20,519 nucleotides of DNA from an uncultured Collinsella sp. (GCA_902492545.1 CABULX010000028.1:1-20519); one strand, 5' to 3'. Positions 1 through 7,524 are shown, counted from the stretch's first letter. A program made the numbers and translations. Notes: generated by a model not told the origin, from the sequence alone.

Positions 1-1
1 C

Positions 2-82
2 TTGCGTTTGGCGGTCAGCCGTCGGCGCGCTTACACCAACATTTCCGACGCGATCTCGACCCTTCTAGGTTTATATCGTTGA
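2..82 (+). CDS. possible C-terminal end of a gene entering from the left edge
   Basis: One frame is open from the left edge to a TGA at 80-82 and encodes 26 residues ending in SDAISTLLGLYR. The composition reads like a real protein end rather than a shadow, but there is too little to identify a family. Other frames here are open too, so this is only a possibility. It would end 25 bp before the convergent gene at 107-442. Confidence 0.25.
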   Translation: MRLAVSRRRAYTNISDAISTLLGLYR

Positions 83-106
83 ATTGGCTAGCAATATTGC
101 TCGTCG

Positions 107-442
107 TTAAACGGCGGCTTCGACACCTAGTCCTTCATCCCGAATACTCTGCTCGTCTTCATCGGCTGCGCCCGTGGCCCCCTCCGCTTGGATGGCATCG
201 TAGGCTTCGATGTTCGACTCAAGGATTTCGGCGCTCTCGTTGGCAAGCGCCAGCTTCTTCTGGTGCCTGTTATACAGGCACAAACCCATACTCCCTATGG
301 CAAGCGTTACAGCAGATCCAACAATGCAACCCTGCCACCTTCCTGTGGCAATTCCCCCATTTCTGATGTTTGCGATAAGCGCCCTTGGTCCGCCCGACTC
401 CTTTGCAATATGTGACAGCTGCGCGTAGTCCCAATCCGTCAT
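107..442 (-). CDS. small hypothetical protein with one membrane segment
   Basis: This 111-residue protein has no family I recognise. Seen in the sequence: a polar N-terminus (MTDWDYAQLSHIAKESGG), a single hydrophobic segment at about residues 39-57, then a charged, probably helical C-terminal tail rich in Glu and Ala. The ATG is preceded by AGGAGG at a good distance, which supports real translation from this start. It lies divergently from the XRE-type regulator at 567, and the 124-bp gap holds an inverted repeat, so the regulator may control it. Base composition is less GC-rich than the core genes on the right, consistent with accessory DNA. A role in a phage or other mobile element is possible but not shown. 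Confidence 0.6.
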   Translation of the reverse strand: MTDWDYAQLSHIAKESGGPRALIANIRNGGIATGRWQGCIVGSAVTLAIGSMGLCLYNRHQKKLALANESAEILESNIEAYDAIQAEGATGAADEDEQSIRDEGLGVEAAV

Positions 443-479
443 CGTGTCCTCCTAACTCGACCGCCCGCTGGCTACTTGA

Positions 480-512
480 TTACTTGGGTCAATAATGCAA
501 CTGCACAAGTAA
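480..512. promoter_or_regulatory. candidate operator between divergent genes
   Basis: TTACTTG (480-486) and CAAGTAA (506-512) form a perfect 7-bp inverted repeat around a 19-bp spacer. A further ACTTG half-site sits at 474-478. The position between two divergent genes, one of which encodes a helix-turn-helix protein, makes an autoregulatory operator plausible. The base-pairing is seen; binding is inferred. Confidence 0.4.
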
Positions 513-566
513 ACAGTAAATGTCTAAGATATGTCTGCTGCGCTATTTAGAAAGGGTATTCAGACA

Positions 567-1445
567 ATGTATGTCCGCCGTTATAAGCCAGAAGATGTGC
601 TTCCAGAACGACTTGCAAGCTTAATGCGGAGTTTCGTCAATACGGACGGTAGAGTTGGCCTCTCGCAAATCGAGCTCGCGAGGCTCATGTACGAAAGGCG
701 TTACGGAGGAGAAAACCAATCGAGCATCGATGCTCAATGCGTAAAGAAGACGGACCAGGCGTGCAAGGCCATAGCGCGAAGGATTAGCCACTTCCTCAAG
801 GGAGACCATTTCCCGAATTGGACTGATTTGGTCGAACTTGCCGATTTCTTCGGAAAACCAATCGGCTATCTAATCGGCGAAACGGACTGCGATTCGTACG
901 AGCTCCAAGATGTCGCCGACATCGTTGGATTGGAGAGCAGGGCAGTCACCGCACTTAAAAGCATCACGGGGAAGGCAAGCGTAGAGTGGCCGCTTGGAAA
1001 GACCACGCTGGAGAATGAGAAGCCATCTGCAGGGAGTGCCTTCATTGCCCAGGATATGGTCGAAAAAGCCAACGCAGAACTTAATGCTTGCAGGGCAGCT
1101 CTAAATCGCATGCTCACTGCCAGAACTTTCAAAGACTTGCTGATCAGCCTCTCAAATGTTGGTGAGAGTGAATACGAGTTATTGATGACGCGCCTTGATG
1201 CGGAGGTGGCGAAACTGCAGAGAGGTGATGATTCCAAAGGCGGTGACGAACCAGTCATGCAGCAGATGGCAAGAAAAGCGCAAGCGAGAGATGCTGGGCT
1301 GCGTTTGAGGGAAGCCGAAGGCGCTCTGAAAGCATCTCGCTACGAAGCCTACGAGTTCTACGTTCGGCTCGTCGACGAAATGTTCTCAGATATGGCCAAT
1401 ACCGATATAGTGGCCAAGGCCAAACTCATTGCTGAGAAGCCATGA
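567..1445 (+). CDS. XRE-type helix-turn-helix transcriptional regulator
   Basis: A 292-residue protein with an N-terminal helix-turn-helix region at about residues 10-100. It contains LSQIELARLM, then ARRISHFLKG and a downstream ADFFGKPIGYLIGETD stretch typical of XRE/HTH_3 repressors. The domain is enlarged by a loop of roughly 25 residues between the first helices and the recognition region. The rest is mostly charged helix with no enzyme motif, probably for oligomerisation or ligand or partner binding. I chose the ATG at 567 because AAAGGG lies 9 bp upstream; the ATG at 531 has no ribosome binding site. It is divergent from 107-442 and its last 20 bp overlap the convergent chimeric ORF ending at 1426. 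Likely a regulator carried by accessory DNA. Confidence 0.7.
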   Translation: MYVRRYKPEDVLPERLASLMRSFVNTDGRVGLSQIELARLMYERRYGGENQSSIDAQCVKKTDQACKAIARRISHFLKGDHFPNWTDLVELADFFGKPIGYLIGETDCDSYELQDVADIVGLESRAVTALKSITGKASVEWPLGKTTLENEKPSAGSAFIAQDMVEKANAELNACRAALNRMLTARTFKDLLISLSNVGESEYELLMTRLDAEVAKLQRGDDSKGGDEPVMQQMARKAQARDAGLRLREAEGALKASRYEAYEFYVRLVDEMFSDMANTDIVAKAKLIAEKP

Positions 1446-1938
1446 TGTACCCAAGCGTACCAGCCACCTCGGCGCACAGGTACGAGCAGGCCGTCTTACT
1501 ACTTGCCCACACGGTCCCGTTGCCGCCGACGAGCGACGTGGAGCAGGAATAGAACCACTGCGAACCCGTGATGCCGCTCGTTGGCAGTGCCCATGTCGCG
1601 TCCGCGTAAATCATCGTCAGGTATGAATACCCCAAGAACGTGCAGAACAGATTCGTGAGCCTGGACGGGTCGATGCCCCGGAAGTCGATGGTTGCGAAGG
1701 TGCACGACGAGAACGCGTAGCCCATCGACCGCACGCCCAAGAGGTTCCCTAGGCCGGAAATGCCTGCAAGGTTCGTGCACGAGTAGGGCAGGTAGTTCGG
1801 GTTTAAATACGAGAACGTGACCATGTCCGCCGCAAAGCTCGCGCTCGGCGGGCGCGACTTCCACGCGCAGTAGCCCGAAGACGTCCTGCCGTTGCGCTTG
1901 GTCCGACCGCCGCAGTAGGGGCAATAAACGGCCTTCAT
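1426..1938 (-). pseudogene. chimera: transposase zinc-ribbon start fused to BspA-like (DUF285) fragment
   Basis: The first 22 or so residues (MKAVYCPYCGGRTKRNG and on) match the zinc-ribbon start of IS256/IS1249-type transposases of Coriobacteria, but only one CxxC pair is present and no DDE catalytic domain follows. From about residue 30 the protein reads as a BspA-like leucine-rich (DUF285) repeat: LAGISGLGNL, SMGYAFSSCTF, IDPSRLTNLF, IYADATWALP, then STSLVGGNGT and GTLGYIMA, the usual end of such a repeat. The ATG at 1938 has GAAGAGG upstream. The 3' end overlaps the convergent regulator gene by 20 bp. Most likely a recombination product between an IS end and a surface or phage-tail protein gene. 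It is an intact 170-aa frame, so expression of a short chimeric protein cannot be excluded. Confidence 0.6.
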
Positions 1939-2006
1939 GGGTACCTCTTCCGAAAGGGTTTTACGGTTCCGGAAAAGGTTATCTACCCGCGAGAACGATA
2001 GGCAAC

Positions 2007-2025
2007 CGGACACACATTCTGTCCG
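2007..2025. repeat. palindrome, copy 1 of 2
   Basis: CGGACA and TGTCCG flank a 7-base centre (2007-2025). A near-identical palindrome lies 90 bp further on (16 of 18 bases shared). It sits upstream of the transposase-like start codon, so it may derive from the end of the insertion sequence that supplied that start. Confidence 0.5.
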
Positions 2026-2060
2026 AGCGGTAAAAAGCGGGCGCGGATTTTAAACGGCTG

Positions 2061-2091
2061 AAAAAGGGGCATCGACCTGCGCCGATGCCCC
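2061..2091 (-). terminator. rho-independent terminator, minus strand
   Basis: GGGGCATCG (2066-2074) pairs with CGATGCCCC (2083-2091) around an 8-base loop. On the minus strand the stem is followed by five T residues (2061-2065). It lies downstream, in the minus direction, of the stranded tRNA fragment, so it may be the old terminator of tRNA-fMet left outside the island. Confidence 0.65.
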
Positions 2092-2096
2092 CAAAG

Positions 2097-2114
2097 CGGA
2101 CACACTTTTTGTCC
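2097..2114. repeat. palindrome, copy 2 of 2
   Basis: GGACA and TGTCC flank a 7-base centre; it matches 16 of 18 bases of the palindrome at 2007-2024 in the same orientation. The terminator at 2061-2091 lies between the two copies. Confidence 0.5.
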
Positions 2115-2151
2115 TATAAGCCGAAGCCGTTAAGCTTCCTGGCTACAAAAG

Positions 2152-2199
<48 letters not shown>

Positions 2200-2228
2200 A
2201 ACAGAATATCGATGTTTATCGACACCTT

Positions 2229-2582
2229 TTGAAGCTCTTTGATACCGTTATATGCGCAGGTAGATTAATATATTTTGATAAAATGCTTGAATCAATGCCA
2301 TGCCAATTTCGACCAAAATTCGACCAACGATTGCTTGACTTCAACAGTTGCATCGCAAGCGATGCAATATCAGTCCCGCGGTCGCAGGGAGCCGAAAGGC
2401 AGCCCCTGCGCCTCGATGAAGCGAAAAAGCTGCTTGAAACCCTGCTGTCACAGGAAATGGACGCGCACAGGATCGGAATGCTTCTTCCGCTCCTCCTCCT
2501 TTCTTCCGGGACGCCCGGGCGGCAAGAGCCTATTAAAAAGAGATGGATGGATTTCAAACTTGGCAAATCAAGGCGTAGCTAG
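2229..2582 (+). pseudogene. remnant of a tyrosine recombinase (integrase)
   Basis: Only about 2373-2565 is recognisable. The translation RQPLRLDEAKKLLETL, then QEMDAHRIGMLLPLLL, resembles the start of the catalytic domain of phage-type integrases (ERRALTLDEA, then a hydrophobic helix before GMRRGE). The following GTPGRQEPIKKRWMDFKL looks like a decayed RRGEVLGLRWKDFDL segment. The SAM-like arm domain and the catalytic His and Tyr region are absent, and the stretch before 2373 shows no similarity. The start codon is therefore arbitrary. Its place directly inside the left att copy is where an island integrase is expected. The identification rests on a short motif read by eye. Confidence 0.45.
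2308..2327. repeat. tandem 11-bp-period repeat near left att
   Basis: TTCGACCAA occurs at 2308-2316 and again at 2319-2327. A similar pair (ATTCACCCGCA twice) lies at 7492-7513 near the other end. Such short direct repeats near att sites are typical of recombinase arm sites; that role is inferred. Confidence 0.35.
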
Positions 2583-2702
2583 TCACTCGCGTCCAAAGCC
2601 ATTTGCCTAAAAATGAATACCGCTGACCGAAATGGAAAGATGGTAACAACGAAATAGATTAGTCGCACTTGTTTTTAAGAACCGTTTGTTCCAGCCCGCC
2701 CT

Positions 2703-2807
2703 GTTTGCAAACACCCCAACTATCATGAAATCCGTAAACAGAGGCGACATCAACACCTGACGCCGGCAAGTATGCGAGTGTCGTCTCTGCCTAAGGGGCA
2801 AGCCCCC
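2703..2807 (+). promoter_or_regulatory. leader of the PTS operon with palindromes
   Basis: The 250-bp gap before the permease gene holds a perfect palindrome GTTTGCAAAC (2703-2712) and an inverted repeat GAGGCGACA (2741-2749) / TGTCGTCTC (2779-2787) with one G-T mismatch. A small GGGG/CCCC stem (2795-2806) lies just before the ribosome binding site. Any of these could be an RpiR or catabolite operator or a leader structure. I see no convincing -35/-10 pair and no BglG-type antiterminator sequence. Confidence 0.35.
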
Positions 2808-2832
2808 GAGATTAGTTAGGAGAGGGGAAGAG

Positions 2833-4395
2833 ATGGATAAAGTCAAAACGGCCTTCCAGAACTTTGGCCGCGTTATCGTCGACCCTATTTTGTACCTTTC
2901 GGTAACGGGCATCATTTTGGCCATCGCCACGGTATGCTCGCTCGGCAGCGGAGTTGTCGCAGATCTGGGCACGCTGCTCTCCGCGGCAACCAACTCCGCG
3001 GTGATCGGCAACCTGCCGGTGATTTTCGCAGTCGGCCTAACGGCAGGCTTCGCAAAGAAGCAAAAATCCAACGCGGCAGTGTTTGGACTTATTAGTTACC
3101 TCATGTTCCTGTATGTCAACAACGCCTACCTGACGCTCACCGATCAGCTGGCAAAAGCTGGCGCGATGGGTCTGTATGGCACTGGCCAGGCAACGGTACT
3201 GGGTCTTCAAGTTACCGATGTCAACGTCTTCGGCGGCGTACTCATCGGATGCTTCTGCGGTTGGCTCTATAACAAACTGATCGACGTAAAGGTATCGGAG
3301 TATATCCGGATTTACGGCGGACCCCGCCTGGCCCTTCTGGCGATGGTTCCGCTGAGCATTGTCTTCGGCATCGGAGCGACTATCGTGTGGCCCCCTATCG
3401 CCAACGCCATCAGCAACGCTTCTTCATTCATCGCAGCCTCGGGTGGTCTGGGCGTTTTCATTTACGGCTTCCTGAACCGCGTCCTCGTACCTCTCGGCAT
3501 GCACCACTTTATGTGGATGCCGTTTGACTACTCCGCGATTGGCGGCACGGCGGTCGTCGCCGGCCAGAGTGTTTCCGGCGCAGCAAACATCTTCTATGCC
3601 GAGCTTCCCCATATCGCCGACGGATCCCTCACCACAGTCGACCCCTCTGTCCGCTTTGCCATGTTCGGCTTTGGCAAGGAATTCGTAACCCTCGGCACCG
3701 TGCTCGCAATGATTGCGACTTCCCGTCCGGAGAATCGAAAAGCTGTCGCAGCCATGCTGGTGCCCATTTACATCACCGCCATGCTCTCCGGCATCACTGA
3801 GCCGCTCGACTTCATGATCCTGTTCGCGTCTCCGATTCTCTGGGTTGCCTACAGCCTGTTCTACGGACTGGGCGAGATGCTCCTGTTTGTCCTGGGAGTC
3901 CGCTTGCTTAACATGTACGGTGGCATCGAGCTGCTCACGCTCGGCCTGCCTTTGCCAATGGGCGTCACCAAGTTCCCGATTTACATCGTCTTGGGCATCG
4001 TGTTTGCCGCCGTTTCGTTCATCGTTCTGGCGATGGTGATCAAGAAACTCAACCTCATAACGCCCGGCCGTTCCGCAGAGTGGTCTGCAGAGGTCTCCGG
4101 AGGCAACAATGCTCTCGAGTCCTCCGGAACTCCGGAAGTCGACGCAAAACAGCAGGAAATGGTGCAGAACATCATCAACGGCCTTGGCGGCAAGGACAAT
4201 ATCAACACCATGGGCTGCTGCATGACTCGTCTCCGTGTCGAAGTCAAAGATCCCGACAAGGTCAACGAAGAGACCATCAAGAAGGCTATCGACAAGGGCC
4301 TGTTTAAGAACGGCACCAATGTTCAAATTGTCGTGGGAACCAACGTGCACTCCGTCTACGACCTGCTGCGTCCCATCCTTAATCTGGAAGATTAA
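2833..4395 (+). CDS. PTS alpha-glucoside permease, IICB domains (MalX/GlvC type)
   Basis: A 520-residue membrane permease that takes up a sugar and phosphorylates it on entry. The IIC domain (about residues 10-405) has many hydrophobic segments and the conserved loops GMHHFMWMPFDY and SGITEPLDFMILFASP. After a polar linker comes the IIB domain (about 437-515), with GCCMTRLRVEVKDP. Cys463, directly before MTRLR, is the expected phosphorylation site. There is no IIA domain, so phosphate must come from a separate IIA-Glc type protein. The ATG at 2833 follows AGGAGAGGGGA. The downstream GH4 enzyme of the alpha type supports maltose or another alpha-glucoside as substrate, although sequence alone does not distinguish it from a glucose-type permease. 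First gene of a three-gene operon inside the island. Confidence 0.88.
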   Translation: MDKVKTAFQNFGRVIVDPILYLSVTGIILAIATVCSLGSGVVADLGTLLSAATNSAVIGNLPVIFAVGLTAGFAKKQKSNAAVFGLISYLMFLYVNNAYLTLTDQLAKAGAMGLYGTGQATVLGLQVTDVNVFGGVLIGCFCGWLYNKLIDVKVSEYIRIYGGPRLALLAMVPLSIVFGIGATIVWPPIANAISNASSFIAASGGLGVFIYGFLNRVLVPLGMHHFMWMPFDYSAIGGTAVVAGQSVSGAANIFYAELPHIADGSLTTVDPSVRFAMFGFGKEFVTLGTVLAMIATSRPENRKAVAAMLVPIYITAMLSGITEPLDFMILFASPILWVAYSLFYGLGEMLLFVLGVRLLNMYGGIELLTLGLPLPMGVTKFPIYIVLGIVFAAVSFIVLAMVIKKLNLITPGRSAEWSAEVSGGNNALESSGTPEVDAKQQEMVQNIINGLGGKDNINTMGCCMTRLRVEVKDPDKVNEETIKKAIDKGLFKNGTNVQIVVGTNVHSVYDLLRPILNLED

Positions 4396-4433
4396 CAGTC
4401 GCGTAATCGATAAGCGATAAGCGAGGAGACCTC

Positions 4434-4703
4434 ATGTTGACCAAAACGTTTCATTCAATCCGAGGCATGTTCGAACGCCTGCTCAACATGTACAAAGAAA
4501 AGTCGACAAGGGGTCTTCTCGTACTTATGGCTGCATTCGCATGTGGTTTTATCTGGCCGCTCCTGGGTCTACTCGCTGCGGTTTGGACCCGGCGTTCAGG
4601 AAGGCACGCGGACGCAGGCAGCATTGCAGGCATGGCGGCGGTCATCAACATCGCTACCTACTTCGTGCAGATAGTAACCAAGATTGTCTGCAGCTCAATT
4701 TGA
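4434..4703 (+). CDS. small membrane protein of the PTS/GH4 operon, unknown function
   Basis: An 89-residue protein with no family that I recognise. An amphipathic, positively charged N-terminus (KTFHSIRGMFERLLNMYKEK) is followed by a hydrophobic segment at about residues 27-49 (LLVLMAAFACGFIWPLLGLL), a short Arg/His-rich loop, and a second hydrophobic segment at about 62-85. It starts 38 bp after the permease gene behind GCGAGGAG, and its end overlaps or abuts the start region of the GH4 gene. Good ribosome binding site, operon position and membrane character argue for a real gene. It might be an accessory subunit or a modulator of the permease; this is inference only. Confidence 0.65.
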   Translation: MLTKTFHSIRGMFERLLNMYKEKSTRGLLVLMAAFACGFIWPLLGLLAAVWTRRSGRHADAGSIAGMAAVINIATYFVQIVTKIVCSSI

Positions 4704-4722
4704 TTTGAAAGGCATGAACAAC

Positions 4723-6051
4723 ATGAACGGATACAAGATTGTCATCTGCGGCGGCGGCAGCACCTATACCGCCGGTATCGTCAAAGACCTGATTGATCAA
4801 AAGGACGAACTGGGGATTCGTGAGCTTTGGCTCTATGACATCGACAAGGAACGCCAGGACACGGTCGCTGTGGTGGTTAAGGCAGTTATCGATGACCTTG
4901 CCCCCGAGATCCCCTTGCATGTAACCGTCGACCCCAAAGAGGCGTTTACAGATGCGAACTTTGTTATGGCGCAGATGCGCGTGGGCGGGCTCAAGATGCG
5001 TATCCAGGATGAGCAGATCAGCCTGCGCCATGGCGTAGTCGGCCAAGAGACCTGCGGAGCAGGTGGCATGGCCTATGGCATGAGGACCATCTTCCCCATG
5101 TGCGAGCTTGTCGATTTCTGCGAGGAGTACGCCTGCAAGGACTACTGGATCGTCAACTACTCTAACCCCGCTGCCATCGTAGCCAAGGCGATGCACAAGC
5201 TGCGTCCAAACGCTCGCATTCTCGACATCTGCGATATGCCGGTAGAGATTGAAGCCCGCATGGCGGAGATTTTGGGCTGCGAACTCGACGACATTGAAGT
5301 CGACTACTTTGGCCTCAATCACTTTGGGTGGTATACCAGCGTACGCTGCAAGGGCGTCGACGTTACGGACAAGCTCAAAGAGCACGTGCGTAAGTACGGT
5401 TACATTTCCGAGGCAAGCCTCAATGACGCATTGGTAAAGGACCCAGACTGGGCCCACACCTTCAAGAATGCGGCAACGATTTCTACGCTATTCCAGGATT
5501 ACCTCCCCAACACCTATTACCAGTATTACCTGTTGCCCGATGCCTGCGTGGAGTACATGGACATCAATAACACGCGTGGCATGCAGGTCGTAAACGGCCG
5601 CGAAAAGCGTATCTTCGACGCATCTGCGGCGCTTAAGCGCGGTGAAAAGGTCGATCTCACGCAGTTCTACGTAGGCGTCCACGGCAGGTTCATTGTCGAT
5701 GTCGTCAAGTCCCTGGCGAAGGATTTGCGCCATCGCCAGCTGGTGATTGTGCCCAATAATGGCGCAATCGAGAATCTCTCGGACGACGCGACCGTCGAGA
5801 TTCCGGCGTACATCACCGATCGAGGAGCCGAACCGGTCCGCGTCGGGAAGATTCCCCGCTTCTACAAGGGCCTTATCGAGCAGCAGGATGCCTGCGAGGG
5901 CCTTGTGGTCGAGGCCGTTATCGAGGGCTCCTACCAGAAAGCACTCGAGGCCTTCACCCTCAATCGCACGATTCCCTCAGCGCGCGTGGCTAAGGAAGTC
6001 TTGGACGACATGATCGAGGCGAACAAGGGCTATTGGCCTGAGCTGAAGTAG
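4723..6051 (+). CDS. 6-phospho-alpha-glucosidase, glycoside hydrolase family 4
   Basis: A 442-residue cytosolic enzyme that hydrolyses phosphorylated alpha-glucosides delivered by the PTS, using NAD+ and a divalent metal (Mn2+) in the unusual GH4 redox mechanism. Seen: the N-terminal nucleotide-binding GGGSTYT, NYSNPAAIV, and the signature C170-D171-M172-P173. In this family CDMP marks alpha-glucosidases, whereas beta-specific members have CN(V/I)P. GLNHFGW carries His200, the second metal ligand with Cys170. Length matches GlvA/MalH (about 440-450). I chose the ATG at 4723 because it places AAAGG about 10 bp upstream; ATG 4714 is an alternative and TTG 4684 is unlikely. Third gene of the PTS operon, ending at a hairpin shared with the convergent regulator. 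Confidence 0.9.
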   Translation: MNGYKIVICGGGSTYTAGIVKDLIDQKDELGIRELWLYDIDKERQDTVAVVVKAVIDDLAPEIPLHVTVDPKEAFTDANFVMAQMRVGGLKMRIQDEQISLRHGVVGQETCGAGGMAYGMRTIFPMCELVDFCEEYACKDYWIVNYSNPAAIVAKAMHKLRPNARILDICDMPVEIEARMAEILGCELDDIEVDYFGLNHFGWYTSVRCKGVDVTDKLKEHVRKYGYISEASLNDALVKDPDWAHTFKNAATISTLFQDYLPNTYYQYYLLPDACVEYMDINNTRGMQVVNGREKRIFDASAALKRGEKVDLTQFYVGVHGRFIVDVVKSLAKDLRHRQLVIVPNNGAIENLSDDATVEIPAYITDRGAEPVRVGKIPRFYKGLIEQQDACEGLVVEAVIEGSYQKALEAFTLNRTIPSARVAKEVLDDMIEANKGYWPELK

Positions 6052-6077
6052 AGAAGCCATCCAGATAGCAAAAGCAC

Positions 6078-6118
6078 AAAAGGTGGCCTCAAGGCAAAAT
6101 GCTTTGGGGTCACCTTTT
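6078..6118. terminator. bidirectional terminator between GH4 and RpiR genes
   Basis: AAAAGGTG (6078-6085) pairs with CACCTTTT (6111-6118), with further partial pairing inside. The stem ends in A/T runs on both strands and lies between two convergent genes, so it can terminate both. Confidence 0.75.
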
Positions 6119-6124
6119 GTATGA

Positions 6125-6982
6125 CTAAATCTCCGCAAAACTCGTAAAGATGAACGAATCGGCCTCGTGTTTTACACGATAGTTCTCTTGATAATCCTGA
6201 TTGAATATAAGCGAATAAATAACCTGAAGCGTATACGTGAGCGAGATCATGGAAGAGTAATTGGCAACCTTTCCAATCACGCGCTCTGATTTTGGAATGA
6301 GCAAGACAGTGTCGCATTGCCTGGCGAGCGCCGAATCAGAAAACGCCGTGATTAAACACGGCTTGATTCCGCGCTCGGAAAGAGCGGCGGCGTATTTGGA
6401 ATAATCATAGTGAATGCCGCTGTAGCTTAGGAATAAAAACAGGTCGCCGGGCCTACCGTTCTTAACGTGCAGTGTCTGCAGGCCACCGTCGTCCGCCATG
6501 GTGACATGACGATCGAGCTTGAGAAGATTGTTGCGAAAGATACATCCCGCCAGATAGCTTTCCCCTTTAGCAAAGATGTAAATTCGCGGGGCGCTAAGAA
6601 CTGCCTTGGCGATTATGCTCAATTTGGCGCTATCGAGCTCGATTTTCGTTTGATCTATGACGCCCTTCAGGAGATTTGCAAGGTTGCCCTCGATGGCCTC
6701 AATTGAATCGGTACTGCCAAAAGGACGATTGTGATCGACAGTGGCAGCCAGAAGATAGTCTCCGCTTATCTCCTGGATGAGCTGCATGATCAACTCTCGA
6801 TAGCCGCTTAGGCCCAATTTCTTACAAAAGCGGATGATTGTCGCGTTCGAGGTGTAAGTCTCCTGTGCGAGCTTTGCCATAGTGAGGGTCTTAAGGTCGC
6901 CGGTATGATTGAGCAGATAGGTAGCAATGGCTCGGTCGGTTTCATTAAAAGACGCGCTGTTACGCAGGCTGTCAAGAATCAT
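6125..6982 (-). CDS. MurR/RpiR-family transcriptional regulator
   Basis: A 285-residue regulator. Residues 1-77 form the RpiR-type winged helix region, with LAQETYTSNATIIRFCKKLGLSGYRE as the recognition part (read as two adjoining motifs, LAQETYTSNATIIR and FCKKLGLSGYRE). The C-terminal half (about 105-250) is a SIS domain: IYIFAKGESYLAG, then LFLFLSYSG and CLITAFSDSALARQCD, which fits binding of a phosphorylated sugar. The ATG at 6982 has GGAG 6 bp upstream. It is convergent with the PTS/GH4 operon and ends 73 bp from it, so it is very probably its local regulator, responding to a sugar phosphate made by the pathway. Whether it activates or represses cannot be told from sequence. Confidence 0.85.
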   Translation of the reverse strand: MILDSLRNSASFNETDRAIATYLLNHTGDLKTLTMAKLAQETYTSNATIIRFCKKLGLSGYRELIMQLIQEISGDYLLAATVDHNRPFGSTDSIEAIEGNLANLLKGVIDQTKIELDSAKLSIIAKAVLSAPRIYIFAKGESYLAGCIFRNNLLKLDRHVTMADDGGLQTLHVKNGRPGDLFLFLSYSGIHYDYSKYAAALSERGIKPCLITAFSDSALARQCDTVLLIPKSERVIGKVANYSSMISLTYTLQVIYSLIFNQDYQENYRVKHEADSFIFTSFAEI

Positions 6983-7025
6983 GGTCGCTCCGATCGCTTT
7001 AGTTTGCCACTTAATTATGTCATTA

Positions 7026-7211
7026 TCAAAACGACGGGCAGCTCTTCATGCGCTGACTCATGTCCTGCAATCTCTCTTCTGATATTCCGCATGCTTCGGC
7101 AACATTATTTGTGCGGAGCGCATCGCTCAAGTCGCAGCGAACAGATACGAAGAAGTTCCATTGCCAGAATTCATTGCCCGCTTTGAGACGCAGAGACGGC
7201 CTCCGAACAAG
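7026..7211 (-). pseudogene. possible gene remnant, unknown family
   Basis: A frame of 61 codons between a TAG (7212-7214) and a TGA (7026-7028) reads like the end of a real protein: GNEFWQWNFFVSVRCDLSDA, then EACGISEERLQDMSQRMKSC. No usable start codon or ribosome binding site is seen near its 5' end, so if real it is a truncated leftover of island cargo. I do not recognise a family. Confidence 0.3.
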
Positions 7212-7311
7212 CTACATGCGGACTTGAGACAGCATAGCGCTCGCCCGTCGGCATCCTACAACCCGTATCCCCCACTCCCCTGTTTCCGTGTTGAGAGCAA
7301 TAGACGGGGTT

Positions 7312-7333
7312 CCAAGGGGACTCGTCCCTTTGG
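7312..7333. repeat. hairpin 1 of intergenic cluster
   Basis: CCAAGGGGAC (7312-7321) pairs with GTCCCTTTGG (7324-7333) with one G-U type mismatch and a very short centre. Confidence 0.55.
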
Positions 7334-7343
7334 CGCGCAAGGT

Positions 7344-7369
7344 CCGGGGATGGCGCGGTCCATCCCCGG
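7344..7369. repeat. hairpin 2 of intergenic cluster
   Basis: CCGGGGATGG (7344-7353) and CCATCCCCGG (7360-7369) form a perfect 10-bp stem with a 6-base loop. No T-run follows on either strand, so it does not look like a standard terminator. Confidence 0.6.
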
Positions 7370-7394
7370 CACTATTATTAGCTAAGGACCGCCG

Positions 7395-7416
7395 AAACTC
7401 CTCCCAATTGGAGTTT
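7395..7416. repeat. hairpin 3 of intergenic cluster
   Basis: AAACTCC (7395-7401) and GGAGTTT (7410-7416) form a perfect 7-bp stem with an 8-base loop. Confidence 0.5.
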
Positions 7417-7491
7417 ATCGGTCGATAAGTCAAGCCGACCGGCCCGCGATTATCAATGGTTTATTTGCTTCACATAATAAATTGACTCAGG

Positions 7492-7513
7492 ATTCACCCG
7501 CAATTCACCCGCA
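7492..7513. repeat. tandem 11-bp direct repeat near right att
   Basis: ATTCACCCGCA occurs twice back to back (7492-7502, 7503-7513). It mirrors the 11-bp-period repeat at 2308-2327 and could be a recombinase arm site. Confidence 0.4.
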
Positions 7514-7524
7514 AAGTAAACTGA

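Noticed and set aside
3424..4350. 308-codon open frame antisense to the PTS permease gene
   Set aside because: It mirrors a well-supported permease, is rich in His, Asp and Gln with no domain, and has no ribosome binding site; a codon-bias shadow.
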